A stretch of DNA of 64,000 nucleotides from contig JAOTOM010004836.1 of the NCBI GenBank assembly GCA_034440615.1, positions 234,501 to 298,500 of the forward strand, given 5' to 3'. The notes under the pieces were generated by a model. The model ran no database searches, was not told where the DNA came from, and was given only the letters and a program-made list of their open reading frames with translations. The stretch comes from Ashinkailepas kermadecensis (Eukaryota; Arthropoda; Thecostraca; Neolepadidae). Positions 33,461-46,181 of this stretch are shown here, in pieces. Every line of letters starts with the position of its first letter. The stretch's first letter is position 1. Made by a program: the position numbers and the translations under genes.

Positions 33461-33707
33461 TACAAGAGGATAATTTGCAGGGATTTTGGTTTCCTTTTTG
33501 AAACATATGTTTCCTGTTCGTTTTATTCAATGCAATGCCACACACGTCATGTTGAGTTTCACGAAGTTTGTGGAACATCCCCGACCTACGTCCATGGGGA
33601 CCATCACAGCTAAAACATGCATTGTCGCCTTCCCCAATCAATTCTGCAAAATGTCCGATCGGGCCCTCCCATGCTCGCCAGCCCCCACCCCGAACACCAA
33701 CCAAAAA

Positions 33708-33795
33708 CTCAAAAACACCACAGGAACAAATGCACGAGCCTCCACTTTCCACCTATATTTCGGTAGAAATCTAAAACTTTTTGGTTCCCAAGAAC
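33708..33795 (+). repeat. Dispersed repeat copy
   Basis: CAAAAACACCACAGGAACAA and GAGCCTCCACTTTCCACC match 31178-31265 in order. Confidence 0.5.
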
Positions 33796-33798
33796 CCC

Positions 33799-33801
<3 letters not shown>

Positions 33802-33843
<42 letters not shown>
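33802..33843. repeat. (GA)n microsatellite
   Basis: A pure GA tract, followed by GA-rich sequence and GATGGA repeats to 33930 that end in the palindrome GATGGAGATCTCCATC. Confidence 0.97.
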
Positions 33844-33849
<6 letters not shown>

Positions 33850-34099
33850 AGGAAGTTGGAGAAGGGGAGCGAGAGGGAGGGAGGGAGAGCGAGAGTGAGA
33901 TAGAGATGGAGATGGAGATGGAGATCTCCATCTCATAGATCATAAAACCATCTCATAAACCGATTTAGGTGGCGCTGCAAAATCTTAGTTATGAGCTCCC
34001 AAAATGGAAGGATTGACATTAAGCCGGAGCGGGCAATGCCTCATCAAAAGGCATACATGACGTCATGGACTCTATCTAACATTGCCCAACATCCCGATC

Positions 34100-34480
34100 T
34101 AAAGTCATAAAGTCATAAAGTGTTAAGGCTTAATAAGAGCCACAGGGGCCCATCTGGGTTAAGCCTGTCTAGAAAAGATACTAGAAAAGTACATGCTCTC
34201 ACCCCAATCAATCCATTATCTCAAGTTCCTAGGGAGCTATATATCCGAGCCTATCCAGCACCATTCACCAGATATTGCATAGCACACTCCTCAACAATCA
34301 CAAACTCCTTCGATCATTCCCATTGTGCTACCATAGCCAATCTCATCAGTATCACTTCCTGAAGGAAGGTGCTGAATCCACTGCTAGGTACACCCTATAT
34401 AAAGTTATAAAGTGTTTAGACTTAATAGAGACCCAAGGGCCCATCCAGTTAAGTCTGTAAATGGAAGATACCATAAGCCT
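34100..34480. repeat. Diverged tandem pair, about 300-bp spacing
   Basis: CATAAAGTGTTAAGGCTTAA with GGGCCCATCTGGGTTAAG (about 34110-34165) is echoed by TATAAAGTGTTTAGACTTAA with GGGCCCATCCAGTTAAG (about 34405-34455). These are two copies of an unidentified repeat. Confidence 0.6.
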
Positions 34481-34794
34481 GGTAAAAAGACCCACCCCAA
34501 CCATCACCACATCCTAAAGAAACCATCCGCCAACATCCCACACACCTATCAATACCTATCTACCCTAGCTATCCAGCCATATTCCTTTAATCCCTCTTAA
34601 CACATGTGGATTGAATGCCTTACCAATAATTTTCAAACTGCATCCATGCCTGCTTGATCTGTTTTCATCGAGCCTCTACCCATGTCTCCTCCATCCTAAA
34701 CCAGTGTCAATGGACATCAGTAGGAGCAACCTCAGCAGCCCTGACCTGTCGCTGCAGCTCGGACAGACACCAAGTCGCTGCAGGTGCAGGCATG
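34481..34794. other. No gene recognised
   Basis: C-rich unique sequence. No motif. Confidence 0.45.
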
Positions 34795-34960
34795 GGTGTC
34801 ACTTTACTAAGTTGGCTGGGGGGGGAACTACCTTTTTGATGGCGAAAGCTGCCCCGAGAACCCTGTCTAGTGCACGCACATAGACTGGATGGTCAAGCTT
34901 CAGCCTGCTTGGGGGACAAATCAGTGACTGAGGGGGCCGGTGGTCCCCTCATTAAACAGC
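34795..34960. repeat. Dispersed repeat, copy 2 (unexpanded)
   Basis: Same order of motifs as 12356-12500. It has a single copy of the region (ACAAATCAGTGACTGAGGGGG) that is expanded about 17-fold at 12501-12865. Confidence 0.7.
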
Positions 34961-35560
34961 AATACCCCTGGAGTTCAGACGCCCGCCCCCGGTAGCGAAG
35001 CCCCTGGCAGATGAGCTTCCCTTGCTGTCGCTGTCCAGTCAGGGTGACGCGGCAGCCGTTTCGCCGGCAGCACGGACGCCGGGGCGCGACGACAGCGGAC
35101 TCCCCTCCGGGAGGCGGCGAGTGGACTCGACCGCCGCCGCCGCCCCACTGCGGCTGCATGGGCCCTTCTTCCCGCCGCCGCCGCCGCCGCCGCCAGCCGG
35201 CGGGCCGAGCGGCACGATACCTTTACGGCCGAGCGGCGCATTTGAGCGGGGTCCGTCGGCCGGCGCCGTCTGCCGCTCGCCAGGTGCCGCGCGACTGGTC
35301 GCCGCGGCGGGCCGTCGCACGGCAGATGTCGGCCGATCTGGGCTACCGAGAGCCTGCGCCACTGCCGGTCAGTGTGCCGGGCGCGGCCGTCTCGACATCG
35401 GAGCGGTGCGTGACCAGCCGCCGCCGGACGTGACCTTGATCTCACGGCGCGGCCGTGCGGCGTCCACGCTCGTTTGTGCAGGCGCCCGTCGGAACTGACG
35501 GCAGGCGGCGGTGCCAACTGCGGCCCGCGGCGCAATTGTACCAACTCACGCGATTCTCCC
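34961..35560. other. CpG island with (CCG)n
   Basis: Very GC- and CpG-rich, with a CCG triplet run near 35171-35200. All frames are widely open on both strands from composition. This is a plausible promoter/first-exon region, but no exon is identified. Confidence 0.4.
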
Positions 35561-36364
35561 GCCCGTGCGCCGAGGTCGGGGGAAGCCCATACTTCAGCTC
35601 GTGCCGTCCATTCTTTCAGTTTTAATGCTGAAGAGCTGATTCGCGTGGCACTTTTGAAAGTGGGTTGGGTGCTAGAGCAGATTTATAGCATTGCGTTGAG
35701 TCCGTTCGTTTCACCTGCGGGCCATTGGAGCCAAGTTGATCTTGGACAGGCGGAAGCTTGTGTAAATAGTTGTTACTGATCTGATGAAGCGGCTACACCG
35801 GCATCCTGATTCCGCCTTTTTGTAAGTTCGATTTTCCCCCTCCCCATCCCCTTTAACCTCGAATGATCGGCAGTGCGGCAGCGCTTGTCGGGACAATGGA
35901 GAGTGGAGGGGGGAATCTCAGTATGTCAGATCTCCCAGAGGCCATGCCAGATCATAAATATGTTAGAATAGGCTATAGATAATAGGCATAGGTATGTATT
36001 CGGCACCCAAGCAAACTATTGCTGGTGCTCGAATAATAGAGTAGTTAATAACTATTAACTAGGAAGCTAACTAAGCAATAACTAAGTAGTTTTTCGACCA
36101 CATAAGTATGTTTGATCTGACATGGTGGGGCTGACAAAGTAAGAGGGGGAAAATGGGATGTCAATCAACGAATACCGCCCAACGAAATTCAGCAACGGAA
36201 CTAGTGCTGAGGTTGGAATATCGCTTTTCACCGGAATTGACACGATGGTAATATAACCGGCCAATTTATCCTGGGCCCGGGACCATAAACTACGAGCAGT
36301 GTCTACCAGCGCGCTTTTTATCCCGATCCTCACCCGCTTCAGATAGCCGATCGCATTTCACCGC
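35561..36364. other. No gene recognised
   Basis: Unique sequence. Confidence 0.45.
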
Positions 36365-36421
36365 ATACCTGGCCGACACTCCAGGGTCTGCCAGGGTCTG
36401 TCAGGGTCTGACGGCCAGGGT
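36365..36421. repeat. 10-bp tandem, about 4 units
   Basis: CCAGGGTCTG-type units with small changes. Confidence 0.75.
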
Positions 36422-36921
36422 CCGTCGGCTGACCCCCGCACCGCTCGGGAGGGGCATGGGCATGGGCGGCGCCAGGGAGTGAGGGAGGGAGGCAGCGTGT
36501 CCCGGGAACTTCGCGAGATTCAACATTGTCGCTGGCGTTCCACGGCAATAACCGACCTGAAGCCTTCAGTTCCTCCGACAAGTAATCCGCGGCGACACCA
36601 GTTGACATGTCTACCCAGAGGCGTGCCCGAACAAACTCGGGCGTACCCGGAGGCGTGCCCGAACAAAAGCGTCTCAGCAAGAACTGGTCAGCACATTCGT
36701 GAATGTCATAAGAACCGTGACTGGTTGTTTGCATCAGAGGTCGATAAATTGTGAGATGTGTCGCCGATGAAAAATCAGGGGAAAAGGGTGTCGCATAAGC
36801 GAATGTAAGCAACTAAGATGCGGCCTCCCGTTAAGCCGATCAGATTTTCAAAGTTGCGTAGTACCTCTATGGCCTTGCACGAAAAAAAATCAACTACAGG
36901 CCATCTCGTCCTCCCACGTCT
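36422..36921. other. No gene recognised
   Basis: Contains a short duplication with CGTGCCCGAACAAA (36626 and 36654) and the 36850-36895 segment shared with 5235-5275. Confidence 0.45.
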
Positions 36922-37660
36922 CATTCATAGATGCCGTACCCATTGGTATGACCAGTGCTGATACACCCATAGATGCCGTACCCATTTGATTGGTATGACC
37001 AGTGCTGATACACTCATAGATGCCGTACCCGTTGGTATGACCAGTGCTGATACACTCATAGATGCCGTACCCAATGATAGTACCAGTGCTGATACACTCA
37101 TAGATGCCGTACCCAGTGATAGTACCAGTACTGGCACATCCATATACGCCATATCCAGTGATATTGTCGGTGCTGACAAACCCATAGATGATGACCAGTG
37201 CTGATACACTCATAGATGCCGTACCCAGTGATAGTACCAGTACTGGCACATCCATAGATGCCGTACCCGTTGATATGACCAGTGCTGACAAACCCATTGA
37301 TGCCTTACCCAGTGATAATGCTAGCACTCACTCCCATAAATGCCGTACCCAGTGATATTACTAGCACTCACACACCAATAGATGCCTTACTCAGTGATAT
37401 TACAAGCACTCATACACCCATAGATGCCGTACCCTGTGATATTACTAGCACTCACACACCCATATATGCCGTACCCAGTAATATCACCAGTCTGAAACAC
37501 CCACATATGCCGTACCCAGTGATAGTATCAGTGCTGTTACGCCCATATATGCCGTACCCAGTGATAGTATCAGTGCTGTTACGCCCATATATGCCGTACC
37601 CAGTGATATCACCAGTACTGACACACCCATAGATCCCGTACCCAGCGACAGTACCCGACC
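36922..37660. repeat. About 42-bp minisatellite, about 17 units, diverged
   Basis: The unit has CATAGATGCCGTACCCAGTG and ATAGTACCAGTGCTGATACAC. Left units are 42 bp; right units differ (GTTACGCCCATATATGCC). Open frames occur because 42 is divisible by 3. Confidence 0.9.
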
Positions 37661-38030
37661 GCAGACAGACGGAAGATGAGGTCGGGTGGCCAGCGCACCC
37701 CTGGACTGGAGCGCTGTTGAGCCCGCCGGCAGCCGCAGCGGGACAGCGGCGGGTGACGTCACCACGCGATGTGGCTGTGGCGCGGCGACCCAAGCCGGTG
37801 TCGGTGTGCTCTCGTTCAGGAATCACTCGTCCCGCCGTCTGATCTGGTGGCGGCCGGCGCCAGCGTCCCAACATCTGCCGGGTTTCATGTTTTTGTTGGT
37901 GACGTCACATCGCCCGACGTCATCCCGGCCGATGTCTATATCTGTATGATATACTGCCATGTGTAGTGCCATGCCACTAGTAGTACTAGTAATACTGTCT
38001 ATATGTATATCATACTGCCGATGTCTATAT
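37661..38030. other. GC-rich island with two CRE octamers
   Basis: TGACGTCA at 37754-37761 and 37900-37907, 146 bp apart, in CpG-rich sequence. It ends in a short GATGTCTATATC repeat. No exon is recognised. Confidence 0.4.
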
Positions 38031-39134
38031 CCATGTCACCAGTCGTCGGCGTGGACCACCGACACCTGTCAACTGTCACACGTCCATGTCACCAGTCGTC
38101 GGCGTGGACCACCAACACCTGTCAACTGTCACACGTCCATGTCACCAGTCGTCGGCGTGGACCACCGACACCTGTCAACTCTCACACGTCCATGTCACCA
38201 GTCGTCGGCGTGGACCACCAACACCTGTCAACTGTCACAAGTCCATGTCACCAGTCGTCGGCGTGGACCACCAACACCTGTCAACTGTCACACGTCCATG
38301 TCACCAGTCGTCGGCGTGGACCACCAACACCTGTCAACTGTCACACGTCCATGTCACCAGTCGTCGGCGTGGACCACCAACACCTGTCAACTGTCACAAG
38401 TCCATGTCACCAGTCGTCGGCGTGGACCACCAACACCTGTCAACTGTCACACGTCCATGTCACCAGTCGTCGGCGTGGACCACCAACACCTGTCAACTGT
38501 CACAAGTCCATGTCACCAGTCGTCGGCGTGGACCACCGACACCTGTCAACTGTCACACGTCCATGTCACCAGTCGTCGGCGTGGACCACCGACACCTGTC
38601 AACTCTCACACGTCCATGTCACCAGTCGTTGGCGTGGACCACCAACACCTGTCAACTGTCACACGTCCATGTCACCAGTCGTCGGCGTGGACCACAGACA
38701 CCTGTCAACTGTCACACGTCCATGTCACCAGTCGTTGGCGTGGACCACAGACACCTGTCAACTGTCACAAGTTCATGTCACCAGTCGTCGGCGTGGACCA
38801 CCAACACCTGTCAACTGTCACAAGTTCATGTCACCAGTCATCGGTGTGGACCACCAACACCTGTCAACTGTCACACGTCCATGTCACCAGTCGTCGGCGT
38901 GGACCACCGACACCTGTCAACTGTCACACGTCCATGTCACCAGTCGTCGGCGTGGACCACCAACACCTGTCAACTGTCACACGTCCATGTCACCAGTCGT
39001 CGGCGTGGACCACCGACACCTGTCAACTCTCACACGTCCATGTCACCAGTCGTCGGCGTGGACCACCGACACCTGTCAACTCTCACACGTCCATGTCACC
39101 AGTCGTTGGCGTGGACCACCGACAGCTGTCAACT
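38031..39134. repeat. 53-bp minisatellite, about 21 units
   Basis: The unit combines GTCCATGTCACCAGTCGTCG, GCGTGGACCACCAACACCTG and TCAACTGTCACAC. As 53 is not divisible by 3, each frame cycles through all phases, and still all three plus frames stay open for 380-400 codons because no phase of the unit has a stop. Variants: CAACACC/CGACACC, CTGTCAC/CTCTCAC, CACACG/CACAAG. Confidence 0.95.
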
Positions 39135-39576
39135 TTTCCCAGTTAACGCCATAGATCCGGGTTCAGTAATGGCTAAGATCGGGAAATACATGATCCCTCC
39201 CTCCGCCCCGTCCCATGCCCACACCCCTTCTACGTGCCTGCGTATAGCGACGCTACAGCGGGAGCGGCTCCCACTCTAGCGTGAGGAGGAGCCGCACGGT
39301 GTGGAGACAAAATGCAATCAAATAACTATCTGTCGAAATGTCACACTTATTAAAGTCTGTTCCGTCTGTTCCATTAACGTCTGTTCCGTCTGTTCCATTA
39401 ACATCTATGCCAGTACATTCGCAACATTCAAGACCGCGCAGCCGTCCGCCCACATGTCTGGGGCCGGCCGGCTCCATCGTGCGGCCGGCCAAGTCCGGAA
39501 ACATCCGGACTTGAAACTGCAGGCACTGGTTCTTGGGCGGAGAAAATGAGCAGCCAAACGTTGGCTCTCGCTACGG
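39135..39576. other. No gene recognised; short 24-bp duplication
   Basis: GTCTGTTCCGTCTGTTCCAT repeats twice at 39355-39402. Otherwise unique. Confidence 0.45.
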
Positions 39577-39780
39577 CGGCTGGTAGCGCTGGTGGTGTGC
39601 TACGGCAGTGTCACAGCATGGCTGGTAACGCTGGTGTTGTGTTACGACAGTGTCGCAGGCGGCCGGTAACGTTGATGTTGTGTTACGGCAGTGTCGCAGG
39701 CGGCTAGTAGCGCTGGTTTTGTGTTACGGCAGTGTCGCAGGCGGCTGGTAACGCTGGTGTTGGGTACGGCAGTGTCATAG
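39577..39780. repeat. About 42-bp minisatellite, 5 units
   Basis: The unit has GGCTGGTAACGCTGGTGTTG and TGTTACGGCAGTGTCGCAGG. Confidence 0.9.
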
Positions 39781-39785
39781 CATCT

Positions 39786-40633
<848 letters not shown>

Positions 40634-40889
40634 GGAACAGAGGCGTGGCCACGGCGGAGGACAGGGGACGGAGGCGTGGCCACGGCGGAGGACAGGGAAC
40701 AGAGGCGTGGCCACGGCGGAGGACAGGGGACGGAGGCGTGGCCACGGCGGAGGACAGGGAACAGAGGCGTGGCCACGGCGGAGGACAGGGGACGGAGGCG
40801 TGGCCACGGCGGAGGGCCGGGAACAGAGGCGTGGCCACGGCGGAGGACAGGGGACGGAGGCGTGGCCACGGCGGAGGACAGGGGACGCT
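40634..40889. repeat. 31-bp minisatellite with 62-bp higher-order unit, about 8 units
   Basis: The unit contains AGGCGTGGCCACGGCGGAGG and ACAGG. Two unit types, ending GGACGG and GAACAG, alternate nearly regularly, giving a 62-bp higher-order period. Confidence 0.94.
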
Positions 40890-41144
40890 CTCCACCCACG
40901 AATTCTTGAAATTTAGCCTTAGCCCATGGTGCTGTGTGGGAAAAATTCGAGAAAAAAAAATCCTCTTGCCCCCCCCCCCACACACACTATCCAAGAACAG
41001 TGCCAACGCCCATGGCCGGGAAGGTACATGTAATACTTGTTTCCAGACGTATGAGTGTAATTTTGGTGCCATTTAATTTTCATTCAATATCTTTTGGTTT
41101 CGATTTTCCCGATGCAAAGCTAGCCAGATGCGCAGCCAACGTGG

Positions 41145-41325
41145 GCCGCCCCCCCCACCCCAGCCCCCTGCACCAAAATAAATTAACTTGATCAGACGAT
41201 ATATATTGACATCTTCACCACGCAAACCATAAATTTGCGGTATTTTCGCGCCGGAGTCTTTCTGTGTCTCATCTCACTTTTTTGGTTGCGCCCCCCTGTA
41301 GGAAAATGTTGGATGCGCCACTGAA
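41145..41325 (+). mobile_element. MITE-like element, diverged copy
   Basis: Starts in a C run and contains TTCACCACGCAAACC and TTTTCGCGCC. It ends GGTTGCGCCCCC followed by GGAAAATGTTGGATGCGCC. Confidence 0.55.
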
Positions 41326-41370
41326 GCCAGTGAAGTCAGTGAAGCCAGTGAAGCCAGTGAAGCCAGTGAT
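41322..41370. repeat. 9-bp tandem, about 5 units
   Basis: GAAGCCAGT units start at the right terminus of the MITE-like element. Confidence 0.9.
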
Positions 41371-41415
41371 GCCAACATCTGTGAGCATAACCGCGTGCGT
41401 CACAATGCCGTTCTG

Positions 41416-41417
<2 letters not shown>

Positions 41418-41451
<34 letters not shown>
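41418..41451. repeat. (TA)n microsatellite
   Basis: A pure TA tract of about 34 bp. Confidence 0.97.
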
Positions 41452-41455
<4 letters not shown>

Positions 41456-42013
41456 TTCTGACATTCTGATTTGAACTCAAAGACAAGCCGACCATGATCG
41501 ATCTCGATAGTTTTTGTCCATGTATGGCATGGCACACCAGCACCTGGAGCCGACAGGCCCCCGACGGGCCGACCACGTGTACTCAATGCAAAACTCGCGC
41601 GCCCGTCACGGTAAACGATTGGAGGACGGTTGCAGACGACACAACTACGGTGTTGGAAGCATCACCAAGAGACGCAAAGACGCGCCTACACGCGTCAAAA
41701 ATGGCCCGTGTAACCCGGTCTGCATGTCAACAACAGCTGCGTTTTATCGAGCCCCAGTCCACACGCCATGACCCCCCCTCCCCTCCCCCATACGAGCCCT
41801 GTTCACGGGAGTGGGTCGCCCACGAGTCGGGTATTCACGGGCACAGTATTCACGATCGGCGCATTTACAGGCAGGCGCCTTTCCGACTGGTGGGAGCGAT
41901 GTCCGCGGGTTCCTCCGTGAGATGTCCTCCGCGTCCCACGGTGTGGCCGAGTACCGATCTGCACTGGTCCGCATGCCGTGCCGGGGGAGCGACATTTACC
42001 GGTCCGCTCCACA
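41452..42013. other. No gene recognised
   Basis: CpG-containing sequence open in several frames on both strands, with no motif. Confidence 0.4.
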
Positions 42014-42222
42014 GACACCCACCCCGGACACGGCGGACACGGCGGACACCCCGGACACGCCGGACACGCCGGACACCCCGGACACGCCGGACACCCCGGA
42101 CACGGCGGACACGGCGGACACCCCGGACACGCCGGACACCCCGGACACGCCGGACACGGCGGACACCCCGGACACGGCGGACACGCCGGACACCCCGGAC
42201 ACGGCGAACACCCAGGACACGA
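42014..42222. repeat. 9-bp minisatellite, about 22 units
   Basis: The unit is CGGACACSC, with CCCCGG, GCCGG and GGCGG types interleaved. It would encode a Pro-Asp-Thr/Ala-Asp-Thr repeat in one frame and Gly-His-Pro/Ala in another, so frame gives no support for coding. Confidence 0.94.
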
Positions 42223-43062
42223 GTCCGCACGCAGTTCCCCGTCCGCCGTGCCGTCGCTATCGACGTGGCCGACGCGGCTTCCTCTCGGAAGCCGGTGCGG
42301 TGGCGACCGATGCGGGCTGTAGATGCGGTTTCCTTCCTGCAGAGCCGACTTTCGCCCGACGCTATCTGCAGAGGTTTCCGGGTCGGCTCCAGCCGCCGTG
42401 CCAGAAACGCGTCCTGCAGCGGCCGGCAGCCGACCATCTGGCCATCTGGCCATCTGGACATCTGGATCTCCGCTGGATCGCCAGCGTACCGCGCGTTATT
42501 GTCCCGTGGTCAATGGCCGCAGACGGCTCTGGCGAAGATTGTGAGCACGCACCCAGATGACTAACAGCTGCCGAAAGTGAGGAGGTGCCTTGGAGTCTTT
42601 GTAACCAGCGAGGAAATAGCGAGGAAACAGCGAGGCAACCGCGGTGCTGGCTGGTGACCAGGCTTCTCGGACGGCGGCAGTACGGCTTTGGAGGTCGTAT
42701 TTTTCATAGACCGCGAATATATCCCGACATTTTCCTGTCCCCATTGCATTGTTTTTATGCTTAGTGTACTTTCCGAAATTCCAAGGGGCGGATAATTATT
42801 CTTACGATGGGGACCGTCATCAGAACCACACTGGTTGCATTGTTGGGGCGAACAGGAGAAAGGTGTCAATATGTCCATATAGCAATTAAACGCGAATCCA
42901 GAGGCTAGGCAGAGGAAGCGACGGGGCGCATGTGTCCCAAGATAACATTAAAAAGAAGAAGAATATGCTGCGTGCTGCAATTTTTCATACTTGTAGACTT
43001 CTATGGTTACCAGTTCTATTTATTAATTGCGTCTAAGTCTATGGTTATATATATGTATATAT
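42223..43062. other. GC-rich then unique sequence, no gene recognised
   Basis: CpG-rich to about 42570, including a short CATCTGGC repeat at 42437-42465. No recognisable exon. Confidence 0.4.
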
Positions 43063-43063
43063 T

Positions 43064-43130
<67 letters not shown>

Positions 43131-43156
43131 GTGGGTGTATATATATATATATATAT
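43063..43156. repeat. (TA)n microsatellite
   Basis: TA repeats interrupted near 43119-43139 by TTTATATATATGTGGGTG. Confidence 0.97.
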
Positions 43157-44459
43157 CAATGCTCTTGGTGGGTTGGTTCGTGCATACAAAAAAAGCACTC
43201 AGCTATCTCGAACGTTTCGCGACATTTATTGTGTTTTTTTTTCAATGACTGCCATATTCTCTGCATCAAGACAGAACAATGTTTTCCAACATCACATGGA
43301 ATATTCGGATTAATATCTGCTCTATTACTGAACTTAAATATTCATTATTAGCACAATTTCCGTGCAAGCACACACTTATTCCCCAAATCTTCCATTCAGA
43401 TTTTCAGAATTTCATGCACGCATCGCTCCCAAAAACCGATCGCTCTGTCCCAAGATTGGCAGCTGGGGATATGCGTGGATCAGGTAGTATTTCTGGCGGG
43501 GAAGATAGCCTGGCAGATCGCGTGGTTCTAGGGATTTTGGCAACTTTCAATTAGCCTTATGCGCCGCATGTAAAGCCATAGTGAAGGAAGCGCACTCAAT
43601 CAGTGTCGGCCCTATCACCAGCAGCACAGCCAAGGGGAGCGCATTGCCAATCCATACTGCCCCTCCCCATCAAACTCGAATTAAAGCCCGGGGTGCAAAC
43701 GTGAAGTGGGCCAACGGCAGCACTATTTCAATACGCAAATTTGCATCAGGTGTTTCAAGAACTTCATACACCCGTACCTACACCCACGAAAAAAACATCC
43801 TAGCTAGATCGGGACACATGGTACCCTTCCCCTGAAAACATCCTAGATACATGTGTGCTGATAGCGAAATGCAAAGCCGTTTCTACGCGCACGACAGTAG
43901 AAATGGAGATGATGCATTGCGAGTATTTTCTGGCTTTGAATTGCTTGGGAAGTCTTAAGCACTGAAATAGCTAAGCAGGACTGGAGTAAAACTGAAGGAA
44001 AGAACTTGGACCGAAGTAGTGTGAGCCGGCTGACTGTCCCGTCCGCGGCATTATCGACTCAGTTGTTCTCCCCTTTCAGCTCGGGTGGGGGTAGGGGTTG
44101 CTGCTAGGGCTTAAGTGCTTGAAGCCACTTGAATACTACCTCGCAAGAACGGGTGAAGCAATGCTAACCACCACGTTCTAATTAGTCTACAGGGCGATAT
44201 TGTGTTGCTGACTGCTTATATTGATTCAGTGCAACATTTCTAACCGGCTCTCGGTTAAAGGTAAAGTTTTTCTTTAATGAAGAATGCGAATTGATAACCA
44301 ACGTAACTATAAGTCGTCTCCCCCCCTCCAAAAAAGGAGAAAAATGCACACATCCTCGGATACTAGCTTTAGCTAAACCATAACACAGCGATGTGACCGC
44401 CTGTGAGCGATGTGCCAGGAAGCAAACATTCCACAATGAAAGCCAAAAATAGCATCCTC
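43157..44459. other. No gene recognised
   Basis: About 1.3 kb of unique sequence with no coding or RNA motif. Confidence 0.5.
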
Positions 44460-44780
44460 GTCAGGAGAACGAGCCCAATTATCTCTGGCGTGACCCACCG
44501 TTCGGGCCCCTGCGACTGCCACGTCGGCCACATCCTCGACACCACCACCGGGAGGCGGACGCCGGGCCGGCCGCCAGCTACTGACCGGCTCGCCAGCGTC
44601 CGGGCGCCGAGGTCACATGTCAGGTCACACTGCTGCTGGCGCCCCGGCGTGCGGCCGCCATCGCGACCTTCGCCCTCGACGATCCGTCGACCGCCACGTG
44701 ACCTGATGTGACGTCACACGTCACGCGCCGTGCCGGATCGCCGACGAGCGGCGCTGTCACACACTTCTGGTGAGTCAGCC
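44460..44780 (+). other. GC-rich island with CRE and splice donor, possible first exon
   Basis: TGACGTCA lies at 44709-44716, and 60 bases further on CTTCTG/GTGAGTCAG gives a strong donor near 44770. This arrangement is what a CRE-driven first exon would look like, but no downstream exon is recognised. Confidence 0.25.
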
Positions 44781-45244
44781 GTGGAAGGATAGCCTACACG
44801 GGTGCACCGAGAGAGCATCACGTGGCAAGTTGGGCGTGCAAAATAGCACAACGAGCGTGGTGATTCTGGCGATGCTTGAAGGTGATGAGGGCCCTCAATC
44901 AACGACCCACTCGTAAATGATATCACGCGAGACGTCGCATGTAAACCAGAGGCGGCGGATCATCAGACAGGGGAGGAGGGGGCGGGGAAGCCGAGGAGGG
45001 CTCCTTCCCTGTCCCCAGGCAGTTTCCGGACTGTCCTCCCGCCGGGGCGGGGGCAGGGGGTCTCCCCGCAGGGACTGGGTCTGCTAGTTCTTGTCATGCC
45101 GAAGTGCCGAAACATAATATCTTGGAAATTGGAGTCAAGCCCATGTACATAGCGATAAAAAAACGATCGTCTGGAAGGTGGCGGGTAAAGTGACCGGTTC
45201 TACCACGTGGGATATATATATATATATATATAAGTACGACCAGC
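44781..45244. other. No gene recognised; (TA)n at 45212-45232
   Basis: G-rich near 44970-45070, then unique. Confidence 0.45.
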
Positions 45245-45408
45245 CCCCCCCCCCCACCAGTACCCAAAAATAAATTAGAGGAAGCAAGAAATGTGTGATT
45301 ACCATCAAGCAAACCCTACATTTTCGATGCCCCTGAAGCTTTCTCTGTGTCAGAACATTTTCTTTCCTCGGGCCCCCTCTTAGGAAATTCCTGGTTGCGC
45401 CACTGCCC
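45245..45408 (+). mobile_element. MITE-like element, diverged copy
   Basis: C-run start, then AAAATAAATTAGAGG, CAAGCAAACCCTACATTTTC and an ending GGAAATTCCTGGTTGCGCC. Confidence 0.55.
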
Positions 45409-46181
45409 ACACTGCCCACAGCCATGACCAAGTCATAACACCCAGCAGTACCAAGAGTACCATTATCATTGCGCTGAAAAAGCTGAGCGATGACATACAG
45501 GTGATTAGTGCTGATGAAGGTGGGGAGTGGTAGTTGTTGATCAGTCCGAATACATGACAAAAACGGTTGTCATGCTGGCTGGCATGTCCACTTATAAAAC
45601 TACCTTCCACGGAACCAGCAAACGCAGGTAATTTTATGTCACAGAACTTTAACAAACAGGCGGTAAGTTTGCTACGCCGCTCAGAAAATGGAAATGCTAG
45701 TTCCTCTTCTAGAAGAGAAAATGAAGGCATCGTCCATGAGAGACATGCCGAAAATCCATCAGCAGGATGGACCTATGCGCCCCATAACTGCTGGGGTCGA
45801 TAGCGCCCCACACCGTCTGACGAAATGTCTCGTGAAGTCGTCATCGGGGTCACTGGGTACGTACGATAAGTTCGGCACACCTGGAAATTTAGCTGATCTA
45901 CAGAGTACAGAGTATAGGTTGACCACTGCGACAAAAATCTGGTCAGCTTCGACGCCATGTCCTTAATTACAAACGTCCCTGTAGATGGCGCAGTTTCCGA
46001 CACAGGAAGAGTGCTCATTCTGATAAAATAAAATGAGCTACCATTGTCAAAGAAAGTCTTCATTTAACTGGTGAAGAGGTACACCGATTTTGGACGCTTC
46101 AAATTTCATGAAAACGAATTTGTACAGATGGTCTAGCAATGCAGTGCTAGTTTCCCCCCCCCCCCCAGAAAAAGTCAAATA
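45409..46181. other. No gene recognised
   Basis: The minus-strand open frame at 45380-45730 ends in a hydrophobic stretch but has no known motif, and it overlaps the MITE-like repeat. Confidence 0.4.

Noticed and set aside
35774..35815. Hammerhead-like CTGATGAAGCGGCTACACCGG
   Set aside because: A GAAA core does not follow the stem, so the motif is incomplete.
42014..42222. Collagen-like or PDT-repeat protein
   Set aside because: The 9-bp unit gives a different simple peptide in every frame on both strands, and its start lacks a signal peptide or conserved flanks.
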